Source of the DNA: Opitutia bacterium
GTDB lineage: Bacteria; Verrucomicrobiota; Verrucomicrobiia; Opitutales; Opitutaceae
Assembly (NCBI GenBank): GCA_947467625.1
Contig: CANIJN010000021.1
Span: 1 to 35,818, forward strand
DNA length: 35,818 bases
Reading direction: 5' to 3'
Position 1 is the stretch's first letter, and the number at the start of each line of letters is the position of its first letter. Below are positions 8,699 to 18,000 of this stretch, one piece after another. The notes below the pieces were generated by a model. That model saw nothing but the letters and a program-made list of their open reading frames with translations. It had not been told where the DNA came from and made no database searches. The position numbers were made by a program, and so were the translations under genes.

Positions 8699-9981
8699 CC
8701 CTTATGCCCTCGCCTGCTCATCGTTCCGACACTCTTGGCTTGTGGGAGCGCGCGTGGCGCGCGTGGCGCGGGATCTCGCTCGCGCAGTGGATGCTGGTCG
8801 CGGCCGTGGGCGGAATCGTGTTCGGGCTGGCCGCGCCCGGCCTCGCGCCGCACCTGAAGTTTATCAGCGATATTTTTCTGCGGCTCATTCGCGCAATCAT
8901 TGCGCCCGTGCTTTTCGGGGTGTTGGTGCGCGCGGTCGGCGGCGTAAGTGGCATGAAGGATCTGGGCCGGCTCGGATGGAAGGCGCTCCTCTACTTCGAG
9001 GTGGCGACGACGCTGGCGCTGCTGCTCGGCTGGTTTGCCGCGGTGATCGTGCGGCCCGGGGATGGCGTCGCGTTGGTCGCCAAGGCGACGGTGGGCGCGC
9101 CAGCGATGTCGTTCATGGACGTGCTCGTGAATGCGTTTCCCACGAGCATCGTGGATGCGATGTCGCGGGGCGACGTGCTGCAGATTGTCGTCTTTTGTTT
9201 TCTCTTCGGCGTCGCGTGTTTGTCGGTCGGGGAGAAGGCGCGGCCGGTGCTCGAACTGGCGGATGCCGTGGTGACGATCGCGTTTCGTTTTACGCACTTC
9301 ATCATGTATCTGGCGCCGGCGGCGGTGTTCGCCGCGATGGCCGGCACGGTGGCGTCGGGAGGGGTGGACGTGCTGACCGGCTTGGCCCGCCTGTTCGCGG
9401 CGGCGTGGGGCGCGGAGCTGCTTTTTCTGGTGGCGGTGTTGGGTGGTTCGCTCGTCGCGTTTCGTGTGCCGCTGCGGCGTTTCGTCCATTTTGTGCGCGA
9501 GCCCTTTCTCATCGCGTTTGCGACCACGTCGAGCGCGGCGGCGCTCCCGCAGACGTTGGCAAACATGGAGCGCTTCGGCGTGCCTAATCGCATTCTCGGC
9601 GTGGTGGCGCCGCTCAGCATCAGTCTGAATCTCTGCGGCAGCACGCTGTTCCTCGGGCTGGCGACGCTGTTCGTCGCGCAGGCGGCGAATGTCCCGCTGT
9701 CGTTCGATCAACAGTTGCTGATTTTGCTCACGCTGAAACTGACGAGTAAAGGCGTGGCGGGAATTCCCCGCGCGAACTTCGTCGTGCTCACCGCGCTGTT
9801 TCAGAGCTTCGGTCTGCCGTTGGAGGGGCTGGGGTTACTTCTCGGCATCGACGCGTTGATCGATCCGATTCGCACGAGCGTGAACGTCATCGGCCACTGC
9901 GCTGCGCCGGCAGTCGTGGCGCGGTGGGAGGGTGTGGAGTTTCCCCGTCACCTCGAACCTGTTCAGAGTCCGGCGGAGTAA
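8695..9981 (+). CDS. dicarboxylate/amino acid:cation symporter (DAACS, SLC1 fold)
   Basis: A 428-residue membrane transporter of the GltP/DctA family for dicarboxylates or acidic amino acids driven by H+ or Na+. Visible landmarks are the N-terminal scaffold helices (LRLIRAIIAPVLFGVLV), the serine-rich hairpin 1 AFATTSSAAALPQTL, the TM7 motif SLNLCGSTLFLGL, the hairpin 2 region TSKGVAGIPRANFVVL, and the TM8 motif DALIDPIRTSVNVIGH, whose Asp and Arg contact the substrate carboxylates. The start may be ATG 8695 (overlapping the previous stop) or ATG 8704. Together with MatC it gives the cluster two different dicarboxylate carriers. The exact substrate cannot be read from the sequence. Confidence 0.9.
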   Translation: MTLMPSPAHRSDTLGLWERAWRAWRGISLAQWMLVAAVGGIVFGLAAPGLAPHLKFISDIFLRLIRAIIAPVLFGVLVRAVGGVSGMKDLGRLGWKALLYFEVATTLALLLGWFAAVIVRPGDGVALVAKATVGAPAMSFMDVLVNAFPTSIVDAMSRGDVLQIVVFCFLFGVACLSVGEKARPVLELADAVVTIAFRFTHFIMYLAPAAVFAAMAGTVASGGVDVLTGLARLFAAAWGAELLFLVAVLGGSLVAFRVPLRRFVHFVREPFLIAFATTSSAAALPQTLANMERFGVPNRILGVVAPLSISLNLCGSTLFLGLATLFVAQAANVPLSFDQQLLILLTLKLTSKGVAGIPRANFVVLTALFQSFGLPLEGLGLLLGIDALIDPIRTSVNVIGHCAAPAVVARWEGVEFPRHLEPVQSPAE

Positions 9982-10022
9982 TCGTGCTCGAAGTCTTCGG
10001 TCTGTTGGCTAAACCCACGTTT

Positions 10023-11507
10023 ATGTCCCTCCTGCCCCTCTTTGACCTTTCGTTAATTGCTCGAGCCACGCGGCCGGCACTGGAGTTTGTGGGAGGGGAC
10101 GGACGGCGGAGTGCGTTTACTTTTGGTGATTTGGAAAACCGCAGCAATCGGCTCGCGCACCTGCTCCGAGCCCGCGGAACCAAGGCGGGTGATCGCGTCG
10201 CATTCTTTCTGCAAAATCGGGTTGAGGTGATCGATCTCTGGCTCGCGGGGGCCAAGCTCGGCCTGATCATCGTGCCGATCAATGTGCTCTACCGAGAGCG
10301 CGAGCTCACGCACATCCTGCGCGACGCCGAGCCGACGGCGGTCGTCACATCGTGCGATTTGGCGCCGTTGATCCCGACCGATGTCGTCGTGTGGGACGTG
10401 GATGCCTTGGTCGCGGAGGCGGCGGCTCAACCCGCCACGCGGAACGCGGTGCCCGCGGATGCGGATACCCCGATGGCGCTCATCTACACGTCGGGCACGA
10501 CGGGTGCGTCGAAAGGGGCGGTGCTGACGCAAGGCAACTTTGCGACCAATGCGCTGACGCTGGTGACGGCGTGGGATATCACGGCAGCGGATCGCTACCT
10601 CGCGACGTTACCGCTCTTTCACGTGCACGGCCTCGCGAATGGTCTGCACTGTTGGCTCTTTAGTGGCTGCCACATGCGCTTGCTCGAACGCTTCGAGCAC
10701 GCGAAGGCGGCCGAGTGGTTCGAAGATTACCGGCCCACGGTTTTCTTCGGTGTGCCCGCCATGTTCATCCGTCTGCTCGAACTCTCGCCGGTCGTCGCGC
10801 GGCAGATCGGTGCACGGTTGCGGCTCGCGGTTTCCGGCTCGGCTCCGTTGCCGGCGGAGGTGCACGAAAAATTTCGCCAGCTCTATGGCTCGGTTATTCT
10901 GGAGCGCTATGGGATGACGGAGACGTTGATGAACATTGGGAATCCGTACGCCGGCGAGCGACGCCCCGGCACGGTCGGACTGCCGTTGGCGCACGTCGCG
11001 GTACGGATTTGTGATGAAGCCAATGCCGCCGTGCCGGATGGGACGACGGGCGAAGTGTGGGTGAAAGGGCCGAATGTATGCTCGGGATACTGGCGGCGTC
11101 CCGAGGCGACGGCGGCGGCGTGGAGCGAAGGCTGGTTTCGTACGGGCGACATTGGGGTGCGCGCGGTGGACGGCTACATCACGCTCCAAGGCCGCCGGAG
11201 CGATCTTATCATCTCTGGCGGCTTCAATATTTATCCCCGAGAGATCGAGGAGTTGATTCTTGAGCAGCCTGGGGTGCGCGAAGCGACCGTCGTGGGCGTT
11301 GCCGATCCGGTGCGGGGCGAAGTGCCGGTGGCCTACGTGGTGGTGGATGCGGCGACCTTCGACGAGGCCGCCACCGTGGCGCGCCTGCGCACGCAGCTCG
11401 CGTCATTCAAACAACCGAGAGCGTTTGTGCGCGTGGCGGCGATTCCGCGCACGGCGTTGGGCAAGGTGCAGAAGCATTTGCTTAAGTCTACGCCACTCGC
11501 GCCATGA
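10023..11507 (+). CDS. matB: malonyl-CoA synthetase-like acyl-CoA ligase (MatB/ACSF3 type)
   Basis: A 494-residue ANL-superfamily adenylate-forming enzyme. It carries the phosphate loop YTSGTTGASKG (residues 155-165), the LPLFHVHGL motif, SGSAPLPAEVHEKF, ERYGMTETLMNIGNPYAGER (about 294-313), the hinge WFRTGDIG, GRRSDLIISGGFNIYPREIE, and the C-terminal catalytic lysine in PRTALGKVQKH (about residue 481). The stretch following GMTET, with NIGNPY and GERRPGTVG, is characteristic of malonyl-CoA synthetases rather than generic fatty-acyl-CoA ligases. The reaction is malonate (or methylmalonate) + CoA + ATP giving the acyl-CoA, AMP and PPi. The start at ATG 10023 begins the conserved fold. It overlaps the MatC-like gene by ATGA, and the matB-matC order recalls rhizobial matABC; no malonyl-CoA decarboxylase (matA) is nearby. 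Confidence 0.82.
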   Translation: MSLLPLFDLSLIARATRPALEFVGGDGRRSAFTFGDLENRSNRLAHLLRARGTKAGDRVAFFLQNRVEVIDLWLAGAKLGLIIVPINVLYRERELTHILRDAEPTAVVTSCDLAPLIPTDVVVWDVDALVAEAAAQPATRNAVPADADTPMALIYTSGTTGASKGAVLTQGNFATNALTLVTAWDITAADRYLATLPLFHVHGLANGLHCWLFSGCHMRLLERFEHAKAAEWFEDYRPTVFFGVPAMFIRLLELSPVVARQIGARLRLAVSGSAPLPAEVHEKFRQLYGSVILERYGMTETLMNIGNPYAGERRPGTVGLPLAHVAVRICDEANAAVPDGTTGEVWVKGPNVCSGYWRRPEATAAAWSEGWFRTGDIGVRAVDGYITLQGRRSDLIISGGFNIYPREIEELILEQPGVREATVVGVADPVRGEVPVAYVVVDAATFDEAATVARLRTQLASFKQPRAFVRVAAIPRTALGKVQKHLLKSTPLAP

Positions 11508-12751
11508 GCCCCGCCACGCTTTCCCTCCTCGCGCTGTTGGCCGTGATTTTCCTCAGCCTGACGTCGCGGATCAACGTCGGTATCCTCGCGGTAGCGTTGG
11601 CTTTTCCCTTGGGGATTTATTCCGCCGGATGGAAAGCCGATGCGGTGCTCGGGCTTTTCCCCTCGTCGCTATTTCTGACTCTCGCCGGCGTGACGCTGCT
11701 GTTTGGCATCGCCCAGATCAACGGCACGCTGGGGGTGCTCGCGCGACGCGGCGTGCGACTCTGCGGGGGCACGCCCGCGCTGCTGCCACCGTTGTTTTTT
11801 GGACTAGCTGGTGTGCTTTCAATGGTCGGACCGGGCGCGATTGCCGCCAGCGCTTTGGTCGCGCCGCTGGCGATGACGGCCGGGATTGCGGCGAGCGTTT
11901 CGCCGTTTCTGATGGCGCTGATGGTCGCCAATGGCGCGAATGCCGGCAACCTGTCGCCCTTTAGCGCGGTGGGGGTGATTGTGCAGGCGCAGATGCACAA
12001 GGCCGGATTGCCGCACAACGACTGGAGTATTTTTGCGGCGAACTTCGTCGCCCATGCGCTCGTGGCGGGAGCCGCTTATTTCATGTTCGGCGGACTTAAA
12101 CTCCTCCGGGCGCCGCGGGTGGCGGCAGTCACTGCGGATGATGCGATGCTCACGGCCCGGCAGTGGTTTACTTTGGGGGTATTGGCGCTGTGGATCGCGG
12201 GCGTCGTGGCGTTCAAGATCAACCCGGGTCTTTCAGCGTTTGCGGCGGCGGCGGTGCTGATCATGGCGCGCACAGTGGAAGACCAAGAGACGGTGGCGGC
12301 CGTCCCGTGGTCGGTGTTGCTCATGGTTTCGGGGGTGAGCGTGTTGGTCGGCGTTTTGGAGAAAACTGGCGGGATGGATCTGTTTTCATCGCTCCTCGCG
12401 CAGATTGCCACGCCTGGGACTGTCAACGGCGCGATGGCGTTTGTGACCGGCTTGATCTCCACCTACAGCTCCACGTCTGGCGTCGTCTATCCAGCGTTTC
12501 TGCCGATGGTCCCGGGATTGGTCGCGAAGCTCGGCGGCGGAAATCCGCTGGAGATTGCGCTCAGTATCAATGTCGGCGCGGCCATCGTGGATGTGTCGCC
12601 GCTGTCGACGATCGGTGCGCTCTGCATCGCCGGGTTGCCGGCCGGTGGCGATGCGAAGAAACTTTTCCGGCAGATGTTGCTGTGGGGGTTGGCAATGATT
12701 GTGGTCGGCGCGCTGTTCTGCCAATTTTTCATTCGTTTTTTTGCACTATGA
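11504..12751 (+). CDS. matC: MatC-type dicarboxylate carrier (malonate transporter family)
   Basis: A 415-residue membrane protein with about 11-12 hydrophobic segments, resembling the MatC/ion-transporter superfamily. The N-terminal half (NVGILAVALAFPLGIYSAGW, then FLTLAGVTLLFGIAQINGT) matches the MatC N-terminal domain. Both halves hold the re-entrant loop motifs of this fold: ANGANAGNLSPFSAVG (about 145-160) and VDVSPLSTIGALCIAG (about 366-381). MatC family members move malonate or other dicarboxylates across the inner membrane. Its start overlaps the MatB gene by ATGA and its own stop overlaps the SGNH gene the same way, tying transport directly to CoA activation. The assignment to malonate rests on the family and neighbour, not on a recognised specificity residue. 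Confidence 0.8.
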   Translation: MSPATLSLLALLAVIFLSLTSRINVGILAVALAFPLGIYSAGWKADAVLGLFPSSLFLTLAGVTLLFGIAQINGTLGVLARRGVRLCGGTPALLPPLFFGLAGVLSMVGPGAIAASALVAPLAMTAGIAASVSPFLMALMVANGANAGNLSPFSAVGVIVQAQMHKAGLPHNDWSIFAANFVAHALVAGAAYFMFGGLKLLRAPRVAAVTADDAMLTARQWFTLGVLALWIAGVVAFKINPGLSAFAAAAVLIMARTVEDQETVAAVPWSVLLMVSGVSVLVGVLEKTGGMDLFSSLLAQIATPGTVNGAMAFVTGLISTYSSTSGVVYPAFLPMVPGLVAKLGGGNPLEIALSINVGAAIVDVSPLSTIGALCIAGLPAGGDAKKLFRQMLLWGLAMIVVGALFCQFFIRFFAL

Positions 12752-13455
12752 AATCCCACTCCCTGCGCCTGCTGATCCTGTTCTTGATCTTGCCGTGCCT
12801 CGTCCGCGCGGCCGACGATGCGGATAAACGGTGGACGCAATATGAGCCTTCGTTCAAAGCGTTTGCCGAGGCAGATCGTGCGCAGCCCCCGGTCAAAGGC
12901 GGCATCCTCTTCGTCGGCAGCAGCATTTTTCGCAAATGGGAAGCCGTGGCCGAACACATGGCACCGCTGCCCGTGTTGAATCGCGCGTTTGGCGGTTCGC
13001 GCACCGGTGACCAGCTTGCGCGTTTCGAGCAAGTCGTGCCGCCCTATGCGCCGAAAGTCATCGTCTACTATTGCGGGAGCAACGACCTCAAAGCCAAGCC
13101 AGCCGATGCGCCGGAGATGATCTTCGCGCGCTTCCGAGAATTCTCCGAGCGCGTGCGTACCCGGTATCCTGCGACGCGTCTGATCTACGTCTCGGCCACG
13201 CGGTCGCCGGATCGCGTCCCGCTGTGGGTGGAGGTGGATCACTACAATGCTCTGGCGCGCGCCTATTGCGCAGCCACGCCCGGCCGCACGTTTGTGGACA
13301 TCAATCCGGCGTTGGTGGACGCCAATGGGCACCCGCGGCTCGATCTTTACGTCGCCGACAAACTTCATTTTCACCCGCCGGCCTACGTTGCCTTTACGGC
13401 GATCCTCAAGCCGGTGTTGGCGCGCGTGTGGGCCGAGGCGAACGGTGTTCCGTAA
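12748..13455 (+). CDS. SGNH/GDSL-family hydrolase, exported
   Basis: A 235-residue esterase-like protein with a signal peptide (HSLRLLILFLILPCLVRAAD). The four SGNH blocks are visible: VGSSIFRKW with the nucleophile serine (about residues 56-64), FGGSRTGD supplying the block II glycine (about 81-88), YYCGSNDLK with the Asn (about 107-115), and the block V Asp-His pair in ADKLHFHPP. Such enzymes remove acyl or acetyl groups from carbohydrates, lipids or phenolic esters in the periplasm. It overlaps matC by ATGA and is the last gene of the cluster. Downstream, ACCCG-CGA-CGGGT near 13459 is only a weak hairpin with no T-run, so no confident terminator can be named. It may release the acid that the carriers import. 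Confidence 0.85.
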   Translation: MKSHSLRLLILFLILPCLVRAADDADKRWTQYEPSFKAFAEADRAQPPVKGGILFVGSSIFRKWEAVAEHMAPLPVLNRAFGGSRTGDQLARFEQVVPPYAPKVIVYYCGSNDLKAKPADAPEMIFARFREFSERVRTRYPATRLIYVSATRSPDRVPLWVEVDHYNALARAYCAATPGRTFVDINPALVDANGHPRLDLYVADKLHFHPPAYVAFTAILKPVLARVWAEANGVP

Positions 13456-13535
13456 ACCCGCGACGGGTGAAGGGGCGACGGTGTGGCGTGGGGGGCGGGG
13501 GGGCGGAATCCGTCGCTTGGAAAACCGCCGTTCTG

Positions 13536-15050
13536 TTAAGCCAAGATGTCTTTCACGACTTTGCCGAAGACGTCGGTGAGGCGGTAGCGGCGGCCTTGGA
13601 ATTTGTAGGTGAGGCGCTCGTGATCGACGCCGAAGAGGTGGAGAATCGTCGCGTGCAGGTCGTGGATGTGCACGGGGTCCTTCGCGATGTTGTAGCCGTA
13701 GTCGTCGGTCTCACCGTAAGTCACGCCGGGTTTCACGCCACCGCCGGCCATCCAAAGTGAGAAGCAGCGCGGATGGTGATCGCGGCCAAAGTTGTTCGCG
13801 GTCATCGGCCCTTGGCAGTAGTTGGTACGGCCGAATTCGCCGCCCCAGATGACGAGGGTGTCGTCGAGCATGCCGCGGGCCTTGAGGTCGGCGACGAGCG
13901 CGGCGGCGGGTTGATCAGTCTGCTGGCACTCGCGTTTGATACCGCCGGGGAGGCCGCCGTGGTGGTCCCAGTCCTGATGATACAGTTGGATGAATTTCAC
14001 GCCGCGTTCGGCGAGCCGCCGGGCGAGGAGACAGTTGGCGGCGAAGGAGCCGGGTTTGCGCGCGTCGGGGCCGTAGGTATCGACTACGTGTGCGGGCTCG
14101 TCTTTGAGGTCGGTGACCTCGGGTACGCTGGTCTGGAGGTTGAACGCCATCTCGTAGTTGGCGATGCGCGCGGAGATCTCGGCGTCGGGCGTGCCGGCAA
14201 ACTGGTGTTCGTGCAACTCGCGGAGGCGGTCGAGCGCGAGGCGGCGGTTCTCTGGAGAAACGCCGGCGGGGTTGTTAAGATAGAGGACCGGATCGGCACC
14301 GGAGCGGAAGCGCACGCCCTGATGTTTCGCGGGGAGAAAACCGGCGCCCCACAGATGGGACATGAGGGGCTGGCCTTTTTTATCCTTCGTAATGAGCACG
14401 ACGAAGGAAGGGAGATTGGCGTTGGCGCTGCCGAGACCGTAGTCGAGCCACGAGCCGAAACTCGGGCGGCCGGGAATTTGCGAACCCGTTTGCATGAAGG
14501 TCACGCCCGGGCCGTGGTTGATCGATTCGGTGTGCATCGAGCGAATGATGCAGAGGTCGTCGGCGATTTTTGCGGTGTGCGGGAGGAGTTCGCTGTACCA
14601 CGCGCCGCTCCGGCCGTGCTGGGAAAACTTGAATGGTGAACCCGCGATGGGGATCGAACTCTGATTGCCCGACATGCCGGTGAGGCGCTGGCCGCCGCGT
14701 ACGCTGTCAGGGAGTTGCTCGCCGTGGCGCTGGTTGAGGAGCGGTTTGTAGTCGTAGAGATCGAGCTGCGAGGGGCCGCCGGATTGGAAGAGGTAAATGA
14801 TGCGCTTGGCCTTTGGGGTGAAGTGCGGAAGGGAAGGGAGGGCGGCGGCGGAAGATGGGGAGAGAGGGAGAGAGGGAGAGGGGGAGACGGAGGCAGCGGT
14901 GGCGTCGCGGCCGAGCAGATCGGCGAGGGCGATGCCGCCGAGTCCGAGGGCGAGGCGATTGAGGCACTCGCGGCGGCTCAGGGAGAGCCACGGGGCGTGA
15001 CCGGTGCAGGGGGGTGAGTCGTGGGGTGACGGCGGAGGACGGGGATTCAT
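13536..15050 (-). CDS. DUF1501 domain protein, Tat-exported
   Basis: A 504-residue member of the DUF1501 family (sulfatase/alkaline-phosphatase-like fold), greatly expanded in Planctomycetes and Verrucomicrobia. The N-terminus has a twin-arginine type signal (LSRRECLNRLALGLGG, then IALADLL), followed by a Ser/Pro-rich linker encoded by a GGGAGA repeat. Family landmarks include AKRIIYLFQSGGPSQLDLYD, LCIIRSMHTESINHGPG, YHQDWDHHGGLPGG, LVIWGGEFGRTNYCQG, GRDHHPRCFSLWMAGGGVKPG and VHIHDLHATILHLFGVDHERL. The His/Asp-rich motifs imply a metal site. Its start overlaps the stop of the PSCyt gene by one base (TAATG), the standard pairing for these two families. The biochemical function is not established; roles in polysaccharide catabolism have been suggested for the pair. 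Confidence 0.9.
   Translation of the reverse strand: MNPRPPPSPHDSPPCTGHAPWLSLSRRECLNRLALGLGGIALADLLGRDATAASVSPSPSLPLSPSSAAALPSLPHFTPKAKRIIYLFQSGGPSQLDLYDYKPLLNQRHGEQLPDSVRGGQRLTGMSGNQSSIPIAGSPFKFSQHGRSGAWYSELLPHTAKIADDLCIIRSMHTESINHGPGVTFMQTGSQIPGRPSFGSWLDYGLGSANANLPSFVVLITKDKKGQPLMSHLWGAGFLPAKHQGVRFRSGADPVLYLNNPAGVSPENRRLALDRLRELHEHQFAGTPDAEISARIANYEMAFNLQTSVPEVTDLKDEPAHVVDTYGPDARKPGSFAANCLLARRLAERGVKFIQLYHQDWDHHGGLPGGIKRECQQTDQPAAALVADLKARGMLDDTLVIWGGEFGRTNYCQGPMTANNFGRDHHPRCFSLWMAGGGVKPGVTYGETDDYGYNIAKDPVHIHDLHATILHLFGVDHERLTYKFQGRRYRLTDVFGKVVKDILA
14857..14890. repeat. GGGAGA-type purine tract inside the DUF1501 gene
   Basis: About five tandem units of GGGAGA/GGGAGAGA form a pure purine strand. 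On the coding strand they give SPSPSLPLSPSS, a linker between the Tat signal and the mature domain. Units of six bases keep the frame. A longer tract of the same kind lies at 22076-22155 in an unrelated gene. Confidence 0.7.
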
Positions 15051-18000
15051 TATCGTTTCACGACGAAGGTGTCGTGGTTCATGAGGGTGTTTACGAGCGT
15101 GGCAGTGGCGGCGATTTCGGGGGCGGGCAACGTGGCGTTGCGCGGGGTTGCGCCGACCGCAAGACTGGCGGCGGCGGACTCGGGGTGGGCGCGGAAGTGG
15201 GCGAGTTGTTCGTCGTAGAGCCGGGCGAGGATTTTTTGCTCGGCGACGTCGGGCGGGCGCGAGAGGAGTTGGTGGAAGGCGGCGGTGACGAGTGCGTCGC
15301 GCTGGCCGGGGTAGGCGAGGTGGAGCTTTTCGGCGAGGACGCGGGAGGCTTCGACGAATTGAGGGCCGTTGAGAAGCACGAGGGCTTGGAGCGAGGTGTT
15401 CGTGGTGTCGCGGCGGGCGACGCAGACCACGCGCTTGGGGACGTCGAAGGCTTCGAGCATGGGCGCGGGGCCGGTGCGTCTCCAGAACGTGTAGACACTG
15501 CGACGATAGAGTGCTTCGCCTGTGCCGGCGGGCGCGGGTTTGAAGGATTCAGGGATGTCGTAAGTGTAGACGGGCGGTCCGCCGATTTTTTCCACGAGGA
15601 GCCCGCTGGTGGCGAGGGCTTGGTCGCGGATCATCTCGGCGGGGAGGCGGTGACGCGGACCGCGGGCGAGCCAGACGTTTTCTGGATCGTCGGCCATGAT
15701 CTCGGGAGTGGCGAAGCTGCGTTGGCGGTAGGTTTGCGAGAGGACGATGGTTTTATGCAGGGCTTTCACGTCCCAGCCGGAGCGGATGAATTCGCCGGCG
15801 AGCCAGTCGAGGAGTTCGGGATATTCGGCGCGGTCGCCTTGGCTGCCGAAGTCGTCGGAGGTCTTCACGAGGCCGCGACCGAAGAGGGATTGCCAGAAGC
15901 GATTCACCGTCACGCGCGCGAGCAGCGGATGGCGCGGGTCGGTGAGCCAGCGGGCGAGGCCGAGGCGGTTGCGCGGTTGATCGGATGGAAAAGCGGGGAG
16001 GGCGGCCGGGGTGTCGGGGCGAACGGTGGAGCCGCGCTGATCGTATTCGCCGCGCTTGAGGATGTAGGCCGTCTTGGGCTGCGGCAATTCGCGCATGACC
16101 ATGATTTCCTTCGCCTCGTCGGCGAGTTTGGTTTGCGCCGCGCGGGCGGTGGCGAGTGCGGCGAGTTGGGTGCGGTAGGGCTCGTCGTGATTCGCGAGGT
16201 AGGTGTCGAAGTCGGGTGGCGTCGAAAGCGGAGACTCAGAGGGAGCGGAATAGATGCCGCGGATCTCGAAGGAGGTGAGTTCGCGGGAGAAGACCCGGAG
16301 GTCGTCGACGAGGCCGCCTTTGAAACCGCGGTCGCGGAAGCGTTCGCCGAGGGCGATGTTGTCACCGCCGCCGCCGGTGATGTCTTTCGTGAGGTGATCG
16401 CGGATAATCTCAGTGCGTGCAGGTTGGCCGTTAATGAACAGGCGAAGGCCGGCGGCGCGGCTCGCACCGTCATTCGAGACGGTGACGTGGACCCATTCGT
16501 TGACGGGGAGCGGATCGGTGGCGCGGATAGAAATCGCGTCGCCGGGCCAGAAATGGATGAGCGACCATTTGGCGCGGCCGTCTTCGATGAGGAGTTCGTA
16601 GCCGCGGCTGCCGGCGTCGGTCCAGGCGCGCGAGCGGTGGAGGACGACGGCGCGCTCTTTGACGTCGGGCGTCTTGATCCAGAGTGAAATCGTGAAGGGG
16701 TCGTGACGGTGGAAATTGCCCAGCTTCGTCTGAATGGCGTGGTCGCCCGAGAGACGGACCGCAGACCCGGCACCCGGGCGACCGGGGACGGACTCGTTTT
16801 CCTTCGCAGTGGAGGCGTAGTCGTCGGCGCGGACAGGGTTGGGGAAGCGGGCGAGGTTGGTCGGTTTCTCCTCGGAGGGGACTGTCTCGACGGCATCGGG
16901 CGCGGTGGCGGTGGGAGCGACTTTTGGTTTCGCGGGAGGTTTGGGCTTGGGAGGAAGCGGGGTGGTGTCGCGGACGTTGAAATCGAAATGCGCGACTTCG
17001 CCGCGAATCGTCGCCGTGGGTGAGGCCGTCGCCGGTTGCGCGAGCCATGCGGTGAAGGCGTCGCGTCGGGAATCGCGGAGTGCGGTGAGCGCGGCTTCGG
17101 CGGATTGTACCGCGGCGGTGGCGGCGGTGAATTTTTCTTGGTGCGCGGCATTGGGCACCCACATGGCGGGCGTGGGCGCTGATGGGGTGAAGAAGGAATA
17201 GAGACCAGCCTCGTCGATGTTTTGGAAAAACGCGGCGAGCGCGTAGAAATCTTTCTGCGGAATAGGGTCGAACTTGTGATCGTGGCAGCGACAGCACTCG
17301 AGGGTGAGGCCGAGGAAGGCGGTGCCGAAGGTGGTCACGCGGTCGTTGACGTAATTGATGCGGTATTCCTCCTCGACGGAGCCGCCCTCGGTTTCCTGTG
17401 GGTGGAGGCGGTTGAAAGCGGTGGCGAGGATTTGATCGTCGGTCGCGTTAGGCAGGAGATCGCCGGCGAGTTGGTCGGTGACGAATTGGTCCCAGCGGAG
17501 ATTTTGGTTGAAGGCTTTGATGACCCAGTCGCGCCACGGCCACATCTCGCGCTCGCGGTCGACTTGGAAGCCGTAGCTATCGGCGTAGCGGGCGATATCG
17601 AGCCAGTCGGTGGCCATGCGTTCGCCGTAGCGAGGGGAGGCGAGGAGGCGATCGACGACCTTGGGCAAGGCGTCGGGCGAGCGGTCAGCGAGAAACGCGT
17701 CGAGTTCCGCGAGTGAAGGTGGGAGGCCGGTGAGGTCGAAGGAAAGCCGGCGAATAAGGGTGGCGCGGTCGGCTGCGGGTTGGGGTGCGAGTTTGCGGCG
17801 GGCGAGTCCGTCGAACGTGAGCCGGTCGATGGGCGACAGAGAGAGTGGCGGGAAATTGGCGGGCGGGGTTTTGGGGTTTGGGATCTGGGTGGCTGGAGTG
17901 GGGACGGGTGAGAGCGGCTCGAAGGCCCAGTGGTTTTGAAAAGGTGCGCCCTCGTCGATCCAGCGCTTGAGGATGGCGACTTCGGCCGGGGTGAGGCGGC

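Noticed and set aside
9700-9790. Arginine in the hairpin 2 loop (GIPRAN) of the DAACS symporter as a broken motif
   Set aside because: I recall the same PRA-type variant in other members of the family, so it is probably a subfamily feature and not a defect.
13456-13535. Bidirectional terminator between the convergent SGNH and DUF1501 genes
   Set aside because: Only a 5-base stem (ACCCG/CGGGT) with a 3-base loop and no T-run is present.
15014-16687. A 557-codon plus-strand open frame opposite the PSCyt gene
   Set aside because: It is antisense to conserved DUF1553 and LamG coding sequence and has low-complexity composition with no family match I recognise.
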